Below, piece by piece: positions 25,029 through 33,057 of a stretch of 41,032 nucleotides of DNA. The notes under the pieces were generated by a model, which saw only the letters and a list, made by a program, of their open reading frames with translations, ran no database searches and was not told the origin of the DNA. Within the stretch, counting starts at the first letter, position 1. Each line of letters starts with the position of its first letter. Made by a program: the position numbers and the translations under genes. The stretch comes from Myxococcales bacterium UBA1238 (GTDB lineage Bacteria; Myxococcota_A; Bradymonadia; UBA7976; UBA1532): contig DBWM01000050.1 of assembly GCA_002309015.1 (NCBI GenBank), positions 53,524 to 94,555 of the forward strand, read 5' to 3'.

Positions 25029-26618
25029 ATGGGAAGATGGCTCAACCCGGGAAACGTTAAATTCAGGCAGGTTGTAGAGAACAATCGTTTCTACGTCGAC
25101 AAGACGGGGATGTTGATCGAGCTCAATCGATGGCTCTTTTCGTTTGAGCGTTACGTCTGTGTCAGCCGGGCTCGACGCTTCGGAAAGAGCATCGCCGCGG
25201 AGATGATCTCAGCCTACTATGACAAGAGCTGCGATTCGCGCGAACTCTTTGCGGGATTCGGGATCGGGAAGGACCCCTCCTTTGAAAAGGGCTTAAACAA
25301 GTACAACGTGATCTTCATCGACGCACAGGAATTCATGCAGCCCGATCAGCCTGATGCGTACCTGCCCACCATCCGTCGACATCTGCTCTCTGAACTCGGT
25401 AATCAATGGCCATCAGCCAAAGAAGATGAGACCGGGAGCCTGCAGATGGTCTTATCGAACATCTATCAGGAGACCGGCGAGCAGTTCGTGATCATCATCG
25501 ACGAATGGGACTGCATCTTCCGCCATGGTTTCCCTGATCGCATCCAGCGCCTCTATGTCGATTTCCTTCGTCAGCTCTTCAAGAGCCGGAACACAGAGGC
25601 TTTCTGCCCGCTCGCTTACCTGACGGGGATCTTCCCCATAGTGAAATACAACACCGAGTCGGCCCTCAATCTCTTTCGGGAATACACGATGGTCGATTCC
25701 AGGAACCTATCCCGCTATGTGGGGTTCACCGAGGAAGAGGTGAAAGAACTCTGCAGCCGGTATCAGATGAGCTTTGAAGAATGCAGGCGATGGTACGATG
25801 GTTATAAACTGCGCCATCTCGACCACGTCTACAATCCGAGTTCCATATACCAATGCATGCTTTACGGTGATTACGGCAGTTACTGGACGAAGACCGGAAC
25901 CTACGAGCAGATTTCAAACCACATCACGCTCAACTTTGATGGGTTAAAGGATGCGGTCGCGGAGTTAATGGCGGGCGCGCGCGTAAAGGTCAAGACGGCC
26001 CATTTCAAGAACAGGATGGATGACCTCAAGAATAAAGACGACGTGCTCACGCTCTTAATCCATCTGGGATACCTAGGCTACGATCACGACCATGGGGAAT
26101 GCTTTATTCCCAACGAAGAGATTAAGCTCGAGTTCGATCTCGCATTGGAAGACTGCGGGATGGAAGGGTTTGTTGAGGCTTACGCCCGATCGAAACGCCT
26201 GATGAAAGCGTTAACCGCTCGCGATGCGGCTACGGTCGCCTGTGAGATCCAAAAGACCCATGATGATCTCTCCTCCGTCCTGACCTACAACCGCGAGTCC
26301 GATCTCGCCCTGACCGTGATGTATGCCTGCTCTGCGGGCCGAAAAGATTATTTGTTCGTCCGGGAATTACCGGCTGGGAGTGGCTTTGCGGACATCGTCA
26401 TGATCCCCTATGCAGCGGATCGGCCTGCCATCGTCTGCGAGCTCAAATGGAACCAGTCAGCGGATGGCGCGATCGATCAGATCAGGACGAAGCGGTATCC
26501 CAACGTGTTTGGGGATTTCAAAGGCAAGGTCTTACTCTGCGGCATCAACTATGATCGCGATGCGAAAGACAAGGCCAAGCAGCATCAATGTGCAATCGAA
26601 GAATGGGAGCTCGCGTAG
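25029..26618 (+). CDS. AAA-ATPase-like / PD-(D/E)XK nuclease-superfamily protein, copy 1
   Basis: The 529-residue product combines an AAA-ATPase_like domain (PF09820 type) with a C-terminal PD-(D/E)XK domain (PDDEXK_9, PF08011 type). The N-terminus has the FYVDKT motif and a P-loop variant ARRFGKS (K53, S54). Walker B is VIIIDEWD (D158, E159). The nuclease-like domain shows GFADIVM and an ELKWN pair near residues 455-472, plus AIDQI and YPNVFG. AAGGAGAT five bases before ATG fixes the start. Such proteins are abundant in anaerobic gut bacteria; their job is not established, with nuclease or defence-like roles suggested by fold only. A same-length homologue lies at 28691-30280. Confidence 0.9.
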   Translation: MGRWLNPGNVKFRQVVENNRFYVDKTGMLIELNRWLFSFERYVCVSRARRFGKSIAAEMISAYYDKSCDSRELFAGFGIGKDPSFEKGLNKYNVIFIDAQEFMQPDQPDAYLPTIRRHLLSELGNQWPSAKEDETGSLQMVLSNIYQETGEQFVIIIDEWDCIFRHGFPDRIQRLYVDFLRQLFKSRNTEAFCPLAYLTGIFPIVKYNTESALNLFREYTMVDSRNLSRYVGFTEEEVKELCSRYQMSFEECRRWYDGYKLRHLDHVYNPSSIYQCMLYGDYGSYWTKTGTYEQISNHITLNFDGLKDAVAELMAGARVKVKTAHFKNRMDDLKNKDDVLTLLIHLGYLGYDHDHGECFIPNEEIKLEFDLALEDCGMEGFVEAYARSKRLMKALTARDAATVACEIQKTHDDLSSVLTYNRESDLALTVMYACSAGRKDYLFVRELPAGSGFADIVMIPYAADRPAIVCELKWNQSADGAIDQIRTKRYPNVFGDFKGKVLLCGINYDRDAKDKAKQHQCAIEEWELA

Positions 26619-26728
26619 AGGCTGCAGCATGGAGCCGTAACCGGCTCATCGATCACCGTTCATTTTAATCATCGTGCGATTGTCATCCTGCTCATCTGGC
26701 AGGCTGCATTCGCACATTCATCAAAACG

Positions 26729-26746
26729 GATCCCAATGATGGGATC
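26729..26746 (+). promoter_or_regulatory. 7-bp hairpin in the leader of the flavodoxin-like gene
   Basis: GATCCCA pairs with TGGGATC around the loop ATGA. It ends 14 bases before the ATG at 26761, with AAAGGA between as the ribosome binding site. The 142-base gap upstream otherwise shows no gene; a CATCCTGCTCAT string near 26685 faintly resembles the 23-bp repeat core. Confidence 0.4.
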
Positions 26747-26760
26747 GAAAGGATTTACGC

Positions 26761-27276
26761 ATGAGGGTCGTCATTTTACAGGGATCGCCGAGGAAAACAG
26801 GCAACACCGCCTGGATGGCCGAGGAGTACAAGAAGGCTGCGGAAGCCGCCGGTCACGAGGTTACCTTGGTGGATGTTTCCAGGAAGAAGATCGCTGGCTG
26901 CCTCGCCTGTGAATATTGTCATACCAAGGGCAACGGCGCCTGCATCCAGAAGGATGATATGCAGGAGCTCTATCCCATACTCCGTGAAGCAGAGGCCCTC
27001 GTGCTCGCTGCTCCCATCTATTACTTTACGCTGAGCGCCCAGATTCAGGCTCCGATCCAGCGCTTCTATGCGATGGGTAAGCCCGCCAATGTGAAGAAGA
27101 CGGCGCTCCTCATGTCTTCCGCCTCCCCGAACGTCTATGACGGCGCGATCGCCGAATACAAAGGCATCTGCAACTACTGCGGCTTCGAGGATACCGGTAT
27201 CGTCACCGCCAAAGCCGACGAGCAAAAGACAGAGGAAACCCGGCAGAAGGTGATCGCGCTCGCAAAGAAACTCTGA
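26761..27276 (+). CDS. flavodoxin-fold NAD(P)H-dependent FMN oxidoreductase
   Basis: The 171-residue product has the flavodoxin-like fold of the NADPH-dependent FMN reductase family. The FMN-phosphate loop GSPRKTGNT occupies residues 8-16. A Cys cluster in AGCLACEYCHTKGNGACIQ (about 46-64) is typical of the iron-sulfur-flavoprotein-like subgroup, and AAPIYYFTLSAQ is the second FMN loop. Whether the Cys bind a metal cluster cannot be told. An AAAGGA precedes the ATG. It is followed by two strong hairpins, the second a good Rho-independent terminator, so it probably ends its transcript. Confidence 0.9.
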   Translation: MRVVILQGSPRKTGNTAWMAEEYKKAAEAAGHEVTLVDVSRKKIAGCLACEYCHTKGNGACIQKDDMQELYPILREAEALVLAAPIYYFTLSAQIQAPIQRFYAMGKPANVKKTALLMSSASPNVYDGAIAEYKGICNYCGFEDTGIVTAKADEQKTEETRQKVIALAKKL

Positions 27277-27309
27277 GCCCGTAAGGATCGCCCGATGAGC
27301 GCGATGGGG

Positions 27310-27347
27310 GAGGCTGAGATCGGGCTGTGAACCCGAATTTGAGCCTC
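27310..27347 (+). other. compound hairpin downstream of the flavodoxin-like gene
   Basis: GAGGCT (27310-27315) pairs with AGCCTC (27342-27347), enclosing a second stem TCGGG (27320-27324) with CCCGA (27332-27336). TTT follows directly. It may be a first, weaker terminator or a structured 3' end preceding the terminator at 27358. Confidence 0.45.
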
Positions 27348-27357
27348 TTTAAACCGG

Positions 27358-27390
27358 AAATCCCGTCCCAATGAGGGCGGGATTTTCTTT
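27358..27390 (+). terminator. Rho-independent terminator after the flavodoxin-like gene
   Basis: AAATCCCG (27358-27365) pairs with CGGGATTT (27378-27385); after a one-base T bulge, CCC pairs with GGG around the loop AATGA. A T-rich tail (TTTTCTTT) completes the classical form. It separates the flavodoxin-like gene from the P-family array. Confidence 0.8.
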
Positions 27391-27482
27391 ATCGAAAGGG
27401 TGAGGCTTTGAGCAGGCTGTGGATGCCATCTTTATGGATTGGAGACGAAATTCCTTAGAAAACGAACGGGAGGGATTGAGTC

Positions 27483-27512
27483 TTGATCGGAATTGCGTTA
27501 TGCCACTATAAA
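27483..27512 (+). promoter_or_regulatory. promoter upstream of P-family gene P1
   Basis: TTGATC at 27483-27488 and TATAAA at 27507-27512 are 18 bases apart, with four and five matches of six. A start site near 27519 would leave a short leader with GAGGG at 27526-27530. It follows a strong terminator by about 90 bases, so this is the likely head of a P1-P2-AAA/PD-(D/E)XK transcript. Confidence 0.55.
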
Positions 27513-27538
27513 ATCTGCTTTTTTAGAGGGTGACGATA

Positions 27539-28156
27539 ATGAGGTTTTTCTTCACATCTTTGATTTTAAGCGCCCTGATCGCCGATGTGGCTGCAGCTCA
27601 GGATCGGGTTTCGGAGCTCGAGGACGACGTCAACGCCGCAGGTTTTACGCGAAGGAGCATGCCTTTGCGGATCGGGGCCGAAGCCGGGATGGGGGCTTTG
27701 GGTGGATTGCTGCCTCTGGGGCTGGATGAAGCCAGGGTGGCGATTGGGGGGGATGAGCCGTCTAGCTTCGTGCTTTCCATTGAATTTCTCGCAATGCCCG
27801 CCCTGATGACGACGGGCGTCTGGTTTGGAGGCCGATGGACAGGCGGTCGCGGTCATTATGGCTGGAGCCTGCTGGGATCCTATGTGGGGGGTGTGGCAGG
27901 CTTTGCGAGCGGAACGCTCATGCTGTTGGTCTACGGTGTTGCCCCATTGCTGCTGATCGAGCCCCCATTGTTTTCTCCACGTGATGGCATGACATTGGGC
28001 TTCGCGTTGGTCTATGCGCTTCCGCTCATCGGCGCGATCGTCGGCTACGAGCTCTCCGATCACTCAGCAACCGAAAAGCTGAAAGACAAGCGCAAAGGCG
28101 CCTTAAAGTCAGCCGAAGAGCCTTTGATGTTTCATCTCATGACGCTGCCCTTTTAA
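27539..28156 (+). CDS. P-family secreted/membrane protein, member P1
   Basis: The family is not one I recognise. P1 has 205 residues from the ATG at 27539, set by GAGGG eight bases upstream; an in-frame GTG at 27530 is rejected. A signal peptide ends in VAAAQ. A highly conserved block follows (DRVSELEDDVNAAGF then TRRSMPLRIGAEAGMG), then a diversified hydrophobic middle with perhaps four membrane-compatible segments. It also has the family's Gly-rich block GGRWTGGRGHYGW and a conserved basic C-terminal stretch (YELSDHSAT, KDKRKG, EEPLMF, ending LTLPF-like in LMTLPF). It is the first of a run with P2 and the second AAA/PD-(D/E)XK gene. Confidence 0.8.
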   Translation: MRFFFTSLILSALIADVAAAQDRVSELEDDVNAAGFTRRSMPLRIGAEAGMGALGGLLPLGLDEARVAIGGDEPSSFVLSIEFLAMPALMTTGVWFGGRWTGGRGHYGWSLLGSYVGGVAGFASGTLMLLVYGVAPLLLIEPPLFSPRDGMTLGFALVYALPLIGAIVGYELSDHSATEKLKDKRKGALKSAEEPLMFHLMTLPF

Positions 28157-28198
28157 AAAGGAAGTGATTAAAGAATCAGGATCGATGGAGGTGATGCG

Positions 28199-28678
28199 AT
28201 GCGGTTTCCTTTGCAGGTTTTGAAGGCGCCTTCGGGTGATACGGCGGAATCCGATGCTGCAGGCTCTGCCCTCAAATGGCGGCTTTTGCGCGTCGTTTTC
28301 GAATCCGTCCTGGGCTTTGTGGCTTCGATGCTCGCTGTGCTGATCGTCTTCTTTTGGGATCTCGGCTGCTCGGGAGGATTCCACAGCGAAAACGATTGCA
28401 GCTCATCGACCGGGATCCTCTCCTGGATTGTTCAGTTGCTGCCTGCGGTGGCTGTCTGGTTGCTGGGCCGGCATATGGACGGTCGCGGCAGGCTGATTTG
28501 GACCTTACTGGGCGCTTATGCCGGATTTGCGATTTCGGGCCATTCGCTTTTAACGGTGGTCTCCTGCCCGCTGATCGGCGCGATCCTGGCTTACGAACTC
28601 TCGGATTTCTTTGCGATCTGGCGTTCAAAACGCAGCCTGAGCCTGAACCGTATGGACGGTCTGACTGAGACGAACTGA
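28199..28678 (+). CDS. P-family member P2, divergent form lacking the conserved secretion block
   Basis: The product has 159 residues. It keeps the family's middle and C-terminal signatures, GRHMDGRGRLIWTLLGAYAG and AILAYELSDFFA, but lacks the signal peptide and the DRVSELE block; instead it opens with a hydrophilic stretch followed by a strong membrane segment (FVASMLAVLIVFF). The 'ELSDFFA' end is shared with P3 rather than P1. Two or three membrane segments are likely. GGAGGTGA at 28187-28194 supports the ATG at 28199. It stops 12 bases before the AAA/PD-(D/E)XK gene, so they are probably co-translated. Function unknown. Confidence 0.7.
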   Translation: MRFPLQVLKAPSGDTAESDAAGSALKWRLLRVVFESVLGFVASMLAVLIVFFWDLGCSGGFHSENDCSSSTGILSWIVQLLPAVAVWLLGRHMDGRGRLIWTLLGAYAGFAISGHSLLTVVSCPLIGAILAYELSDFFAIWRSKRSLSLNRMDGLTETN

Positions 28679-28690
28679 AAGGGGATCCCG

Positions 28691-30280
28691 ATGGGACGCT
28701 TGTTCAATCCTGGGAACGAGAGATTCAGGCAACTGGTTGAAAATGCTGAGTTTTACGTCGATAAAACCGCTATGCTGGCCGAGCTCAACCGTTGGCTGTT
28801 CTCGCCGGAGCGCTATGTTTGCGTGAGCCGCGCACGGCGTTTTGGAAAGAGCATCGCCGCCGATATGATCTCGGCTTATTACGACAAATCCTGCGATTCG
28901 CGGGCGCTCTTTGAACCCTTCGAGATCGGGCGGGATCCTTCGTTTGAAAAGGGCTTAAACAAATACAACGTGCTCTTCATCGATGCGCAGATGTTCATGC
29001 AGACCGAAAAGCCCGATGAATTTCTGCCCGATCTCAGGCATGCGATCCTGGAAGATTTGCAATTGCAATGGCCAGATTTGTTTGATCGCACAAGCGATTC
29101 GCTCATTCTGGCTTTAACTAAAATCAACGATGCGACCAAAGAACAGTTCGTGATCATCATCGATGAGTGGGATTGCATCTTCAGGCATCGCTTTCCCGAT
29201 CGCATCCAACGGCTTTATGTCGACTTTTTGCGACAGCTTTTTAAGAGCAGAACGACCGATTCCTTCTGTCCGCTGGCTTACCTGACCGGCATCTTTCCCA
29301 TCGTCAAATACAATACAGAGTCTGCGCTCAATCTCTTTAGAGAATACACGATGGTCGATGCTGCGAATTTATCGAAATATGTGGGATTTACCGAAGATGA
29401 GGTGAAGTCTCTCTGTGCGCGTTATCAGATGAGTTTTGAAGAATGCAGGCGCTGGTATGACGGCTATCAGATCGATGACATTGCGCATATCTATAACCCT
29501 TGTTCTGTCTATCAGGCGATGCTTCGAAAGAAGTTTCAAAGTTACTGGACCAAAACCGGCGCCTACGAACAGATCTCGAATCACATCACCTTAAATTTCG
29601 ATGGGTTAAAGGATGCGGTGGCAGAGCTGATGACCGGCGCCCGGGTGCCTGTCCGGACGGGTCATTTTAAGAACAGGATGGATGATTTAAAGAATAAAAA
29701 CGATGTCTTAACGTTGCTCATCCATCTCGGTTATCTGGGGTACGACTGCGAGCACAGCGAATGCTTTATCCCCAATCAGGAGATCCATCTTGAGTTCGAT
29801 CTCGCGTTGGAAGACTGCGGTTGGGAAGGGTTTGTGGAAGCTTACCAGCGATCTCAAAAGCTGATGAAAGCCCTGATTCAAAAGGATGCGGCGACCGTTG
29901 CGGCTGAGATTCAAAAAGTGCACGACGATCTCTCCTCGGTGATCACATACAACCGCGAATCTGATCTGGCATTAGTGGTCATGTATGCCTGCGCGGCGGG
30001 CCGAAAGGAATACCTCTTCGTTCGGGAATTGCCCACGGGAACCGGATTTGCAGATATCGTGATGATCCCCACAAAGCCCGGTCAGACCGCGATCGTGATG
30101 GAGCTCAAATGGAATCGCGCAGCCGAAGGCGCGATCGATCAGATCAAATCCCACCGTTATCCCAATGTTTTTGGGGATTACAAAGGCGAGGTCCTGCTCT
30201 GCGGCATCAATTACAACCGCGATGCGGTCGGCGAGCCCAAGAAGCATGAATGCGTGATCGAAGAATGGAATCTCGCGTGA
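28691..30280 (+). CDS. AAA-ATPase-like / PD-(D/E)XK nuclease-superfamily protein, copy 2
   Basis: The 529-residue product has the same length as the protein at 25029-26618 and aligns without gaps, at roughly three-quarters identity by eye. It keeps FYVDKT, the ARRFGKS P-loop (K53), VIIIDEWD and the C-terminal GFADIVM plus ELKWN nuclease-type pair. Differences cluster near residues 104-148 and 257-280, while long stretches such as 152-228 are nearly invariant. At DNA level the conserved stretches carry many silent changes, so the copies are old and held by protein-level selection. GGGGA upstream serves as ribosome binding site. It follows P2 by 12 bases, unlike copy 1, which follows a nitroreductase. 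Confidence 0.9.
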   Translation: MGRLFNPGNERFRQLVENAEFYVDKTAMLAELNRWLFSPERYVCVSRARRFGKSIAADMISAYYDKSCDSRALFEPFEIGRDPSFEKGLNKYNVLFIDAQMFMQTEKPDEFLPDLRHAILEDLQLQWPDLFDRTSDSLILALTKINDATKEQFVIIIDEWDCIFRHRFPDRIQRLYVDFLRQLFKSRTTDSFCPLAYLTGIFPIVKYNTESALNLFREYTMVDAANLSKYVGFTEDEVKSLCARYQMSFEECRRWYDGYQIDDIAHIYNPCSVYQAMLRKKFQSYWTKTGAYEQISNHITLNFDGLKDAVAELMTGARVPVRTGHFKNRMDDLKNKNDVLTLLIHLGYLGYDCEHSECFIPNQEIHLEFDLALEDCGWEGFVEAYQRSQKLMKALIQKDAATVAAEIQKVHDDLSSVITYNRESDLALVVMYACAAGRKEYLFVRELPTGTGFADIVMIPTKPGQTAIVMELKWNRAAEGAIDQIKSHRYPNVFGDYKGEVLLCGINYNRDAVGEPKKHECVIEEWNLA

Positions 30281-30319
30281 GTTTCCGGAGATTGCGAGAC
30301 CGAAGGCTGTGTGGGGTGA

Positions 30320-30358
30320 TTTTTATTTTATTTCGCGATGTTATCTGCGCTTGCGGTT
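30320..30358 (+). pseudogene. relic of a P-family signal peptide
   Basis: In one frame this intergenic stretch reads FLFYFAMLSALAV, against FLFNLAMLSALSA in P5. The DNA string TCGCGATGTTATCxGCGCTT matches P5 with only one difference. The ATG-CGT codons are gone (the frame is preceded by TGA) and a stop follows at 30371. Nothing resembling the DRVSELE block remains downstream. It appears to be the 5' stub of a lost family member between copy 2 of the AAA/PD-(D/E)XK gene and the BspA-like gene. Confidence 0.65.
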
Positions 30359-30466
30359 GATTTTACGGTTTGAAACTCTGAATCGCGATATCTATTTGAT
30401 TCAAAGTCCTTGATCGTCGGCTCTCATTCATTAAACTGAGCATCATCGACCGTGATGGAGTTGACT

Positions 30467-31792
30467 ATGCGATTGTTGCTTTTCCCTCTTGCCCTCTCCC
30501 TTGCAGCCTGCAGCAAACCCACAGAACCGCCCGCAGCACCAACGCCCGCTGCGGCTGAACCCAAAGCGGCCGAACCGAAAGCGGCCGAGCCGAAACCCTC
30601 CGAGTTTGCAAACCGAAAGCCTTTCAAACTCACGGTTCAAACCGGCAGCTGCCATGTGCAGCATCAGAAGCTCAAAGGGGGCGACGAGAAAGAGAATAAA
30701 GAGAATGCTTTGGAGGATGTGACCGAGATCGTCGTTCAGCTGGCGGTGGGCGATCCTCCCGCCCGCGTCGAGCTCAATGACAAAGATCGGAAGGAATTGA
30801 AGGAGCTGACCGAAATCGTCGATGGGGCCCTCAAACAGATGGGCGATCCTCCCGTCCGCTTCGATCCCGATGACAAAGAACTGAAGGCATTGAAGGATGA
30901 TCCTCCCGTCCGCTTCGATCTCGATTGCGAAGGGGATGGCGAATATGAGTATCAGGGCGTCACAGAGATGCAGAAATGCGTTTATCCCTGTGCAACCGGT
31001 GCGACGGAGCATCACATCTGGCTCAGAGGGGAAATCCCATCGATCGTCCTCTGCGATCCGGAAGAGAAAGGCGAATTGAAGCCCGATCACAGCGGCCAGG
31101 TCATCTTATCGGTCGATGACTGGGGTGACATCGAATGGAAGAGCATGTCGCATTTTGCCTCTCGATGTGTTGCCTTAAACGCGCTGCCGGCTGATCCGCC
31201 CAATTTGAGCCATGTAACAGATATGAGTTACATGTTTCAGGGCAGCAGGATCAACGTACCGCTCGAGAAATGGGATGTCTCTCATGTGACCGATATGAGC
31301 GGCCTGTTCAAAGACAACAAATCCTTCAATCAGCCGCTCGAAAGCTGGGATGTTTCCCATGTTGAAAAGATGAGTTACATGTTTAATGGGACCGAAGCCT
31401 TTAATCAGCCTTTAAACCAATGGAAGACATCGGGCGTCAAAGAAATGGGAGGCATGTTTGCTGAATCTCATGCCTTTAATCAGCCTTTGGACAAGTGGAA
31501 TACGTCTCAGGTCGAAAGTATGGACGGGATGTTCTCTGGCGCCAAAGCCTTCAACCAGCCGCTCGACGCATGGGATATTTCGAAAGTTTGCTATATCGAA
31601 GGCATGTTTGAGAACGCTTCCGCCTTTAATCACTATCCTTCGAAATGGATCCTCCCTCACAGTGGCTGGAGGCCTGTTAAAGGTGATCCGCTGCAGGGCA
31701 ATGAGCCGATGTTTAAAGGCACCAAACTGGAAAAGATGGAACTGAAGAAGCCGCTCAAAAGAGAGAGCCGCAGTCATTGCCGCTATTACTGA
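30467..31792 (+). CDS. BspA-like (DUF285) repeat lipoprotein
   Basis: From the ATG at 30467 (GGAG six bases upstream) the product has 441 residues. A lipoprotein signal with lipobox LAAC is followed by an Ala-Pro-Glu-Lys linker of AAEPK repeats. A charged region then has three related segments around GDPPxRF. The C-terminal half carries about six units of 24-25 residues of the DUF285/BspA type: W-x-V/T-S-x-V-x-x-M-x-x-M-F then x-x-F-N-Q-P-L. Such repeats form leucine-rich-repeat-like surfaces used in adhesion by oral and gut bacteria and Mycoplasma. The protein is expected at the cell surface. It stands alone between the copy-2 nuclease gene and P3 and has no P-family similarity. Confidence 0.85.
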   Translation: MRLLLFPLALSLAACSKPTEPPAAPTPAAAEPKAAEPKAAEPKPSEFANRKPFKLTVQTGSCHVQHQKLKGGDEKENKENALEDVTEIVVQLAVGDPPARVELNDKDRKELKELTEIVDGALKQMGDPPVRFDPDDKELKALKDDPPVRFDLDCEGDGEYEYQGVTEMQKCVYPCATGATEHHIWLRGEIPSIVLCDPEEKGELKPDHSGQVILSVDDWGDIEWKSMSHFASRCVALNALPADPPNLSHVTDMSYMFQGSRINVPLEKWDVSHVTDMSGLFKDNKSFNQPLESWDVSHVEKMSYMFNGTEAFNQPLNQWKTSGVKEMGGMFAESHAFNQPLDKWNTSQVESMDGMFSGAKAFNQPLDAWDISKVCYIEGMFENASAFNHYPSKWILPHSGWRPVKGDPLQGNEPMFKGTKLEKMELKKPLKRESRSHCRYY

Positions 31793-31864
31793 GTCTGAAA
31801 GACTTTAAATAGGAATCTATGGAAATCAATATATAAAGATTCGCAATCAACCGGAGACAATACG

Positions 31865-32380
31865 ATGAGTTTTCTCTTTAATCTCGCGATGTTATCGGCT
31901 GTTACGGACGGAACGGCAGCGGCTCAGGAGCAGGGGGCGGAACTCGGGCAAAACGTCAACGCCGCAGGTTTTACGCGAAGGCCTGTGTTTTTGCGGCTCG
32001 TCACCGAAGTTCTCCTGGGGTTTTTGGCTGAAGCGTTGATCCTGGGCATCGAATTATTTGTGATTCCTCATGTGGGCATCCCATCTTGGGACAATAAGCA
32101 TGAGCCGATGACGACCCTGATTTGCGGCCCGGCCCTCATGGCGGGAGGCGTTTATCTGGGTGGCCGTTGGATGGGCGGTCGCGGGCGTTTGGGGTGGACG
32201 GTTTTGGGCTCTTACGGCGGGCTTTTGGTTTTGTACGGAGTCTCCAGTTTAAGCTACGCGGTCATCGGCTCAGCAGCGGATTGGGCTTCCCTCATTTTAT
32301 TTCCGTTTGGGGCGATCCTGGCCTGCGAACTCTCGGATTTCTTTGCGACCAGACGCTTAAAACGCGCATCGGCTGAATAA
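31865..32380 (+). CDS. P-family member P3
   Basis: The product has 171 residues. The signal peptide (LAMLSAVTDGTAAAQ) is family-like, but the next block is degenerate (EQGAELGQNVNAAGFTRRP in place of the usual DRVSELE form and RSMPLRIG). The Gly-rich block GGVYLGGRWMGGRGRLGW and the end LACELSDFFATRRLKRA are kept; the usual basic tail with EEPLM...LPF is missing. It therefore links the full-length members with the divergent P2. GGAG precedes the ATG. Four hydrophobic segments are likely. Function unknown. Confidence 0.78.
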   Translation: MSFLFNLAMLSAVTDGTAAAQEQGAELGQNVNAAGFTRRPVFLRLVTEVLLGFLAEALILGIELFVIPHVGIPSWDNKHEPMTTLICGPALMAGGVYLGGRWMGGRGRLGWTVLGSYGGLLVLYGVSSLSYAVIGSAADWASLILFPFGAILACELSDFFATRRLKRASAE

Positions 32381-32437
32381 GCGCTGAGGCTGAGCCGTCC
32401 AACATCGTTTTTTTAGGCCCGATTAAAAGGACGAGTA

Positions 32438-33025
32438 ATGCGTTTTCTCTTTCATCTCGCGGTGTTATCGGCGCTTACCGTGGGAACGGCTGCAGCTCAG
32501 GATCGGGTTTCGGAGCTCGAAGACAACGTCAACGCCGCGGGCTTTACGCGAAGGAGCATGCCTTTGCGGATCGGGGCCGAAGCGGGGATGGGGCTTTTGG
32601 GCGAAGCGTTGCTCGCAGTCACCGAAATGGTGATTCCTGTTGTTTTTGGCATGCCGTCATACTCACTCGGGGGAGATGGACATGGGCTGACGATGACCCA
32701 CTTGTTCGGCCCCGCGCTGATGGCAGGTGGCGTGTATTTGGGCGGCCGCTGGACGGGCGGTCGTGGAAGCTTTGAATGGACGTTTTTGGGCTCTTATGGC
32801 GGATTTTTGGTTTTTGGTGGGGCCTACCTTTTAAGCAAAGAATGGTTCGGCTCAACCGCCTGGGCCGACCTGATTCCATATCCGCTCTGGTGGATGGTCG
32901 GTTCGCTCGTCGCTTATGAGGTGACAGATGGTTTGGCGACCGATCGCTTAAAGAAGAAGCGCAGGAACGCCTTGAAGCAGGCCGGGGAGCCTTTGATGTT
33001 TCAGCTCCTGACGCTGCCGTTTTGA
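32438..33025 (+). CDS. P-family member P4
   Basis: The 195-residue product has all family landmarks: signal peptide ending TAAAQ, DRVSELEDNVNAAGF, TRRSMPLRIGAEAGMG, a variable hydrophobic middle, GGVYLGGRWTGGRGSFEW, then YEVTDGLAT, KKKRRN and the ending LLTLPF. Its first 35 codons after the signal peptide are about 95% identical in DNA to those of P1 although the middles do not align. AAAAGGA upstream is the ribosome binding site. The stop overlaps a possible but unlikely TTG for the following PAP2 gene, whose real start is 33 bases downstream. Confidence 0.82.
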   Translation: MRFLFHLAVLSALTVGTAAAQDRVSELEDNVNAAGFTRRSMPLRIGAEAGMGLLGEALLAVTEMVIPVVFGMPSYSLGGDGHGLTMTHLFGPALMAGGVYLGGRWTGGRGSFEWTFLGSYGGFLVFGGAYLLSKEWFGSTAWADLIPYPLWWMVGSLVAYEVTDGLATDRLKKKRRNALKQAGEPLMFQLLTLPF

Positions 33026-33057
33026 GCATTGAACTCCGCTCAATTAAAGGAGAATCT

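Noticed and set aside
25029..30280. The two AAA/PD-(D/E)XK genes as the flanks of a composite transposon.
   Set aside because: No terminal inverted repeats, target duplications or transposase are visible, and the copies are too diverged in silent sites.
30443..31090. A 215-codon antisense frame with FRLGRFRFGRF-like repeats.
   Set aside because: The repeats mirror the AAEPK linker of the BspA-like lipoprotein on the plus strand.
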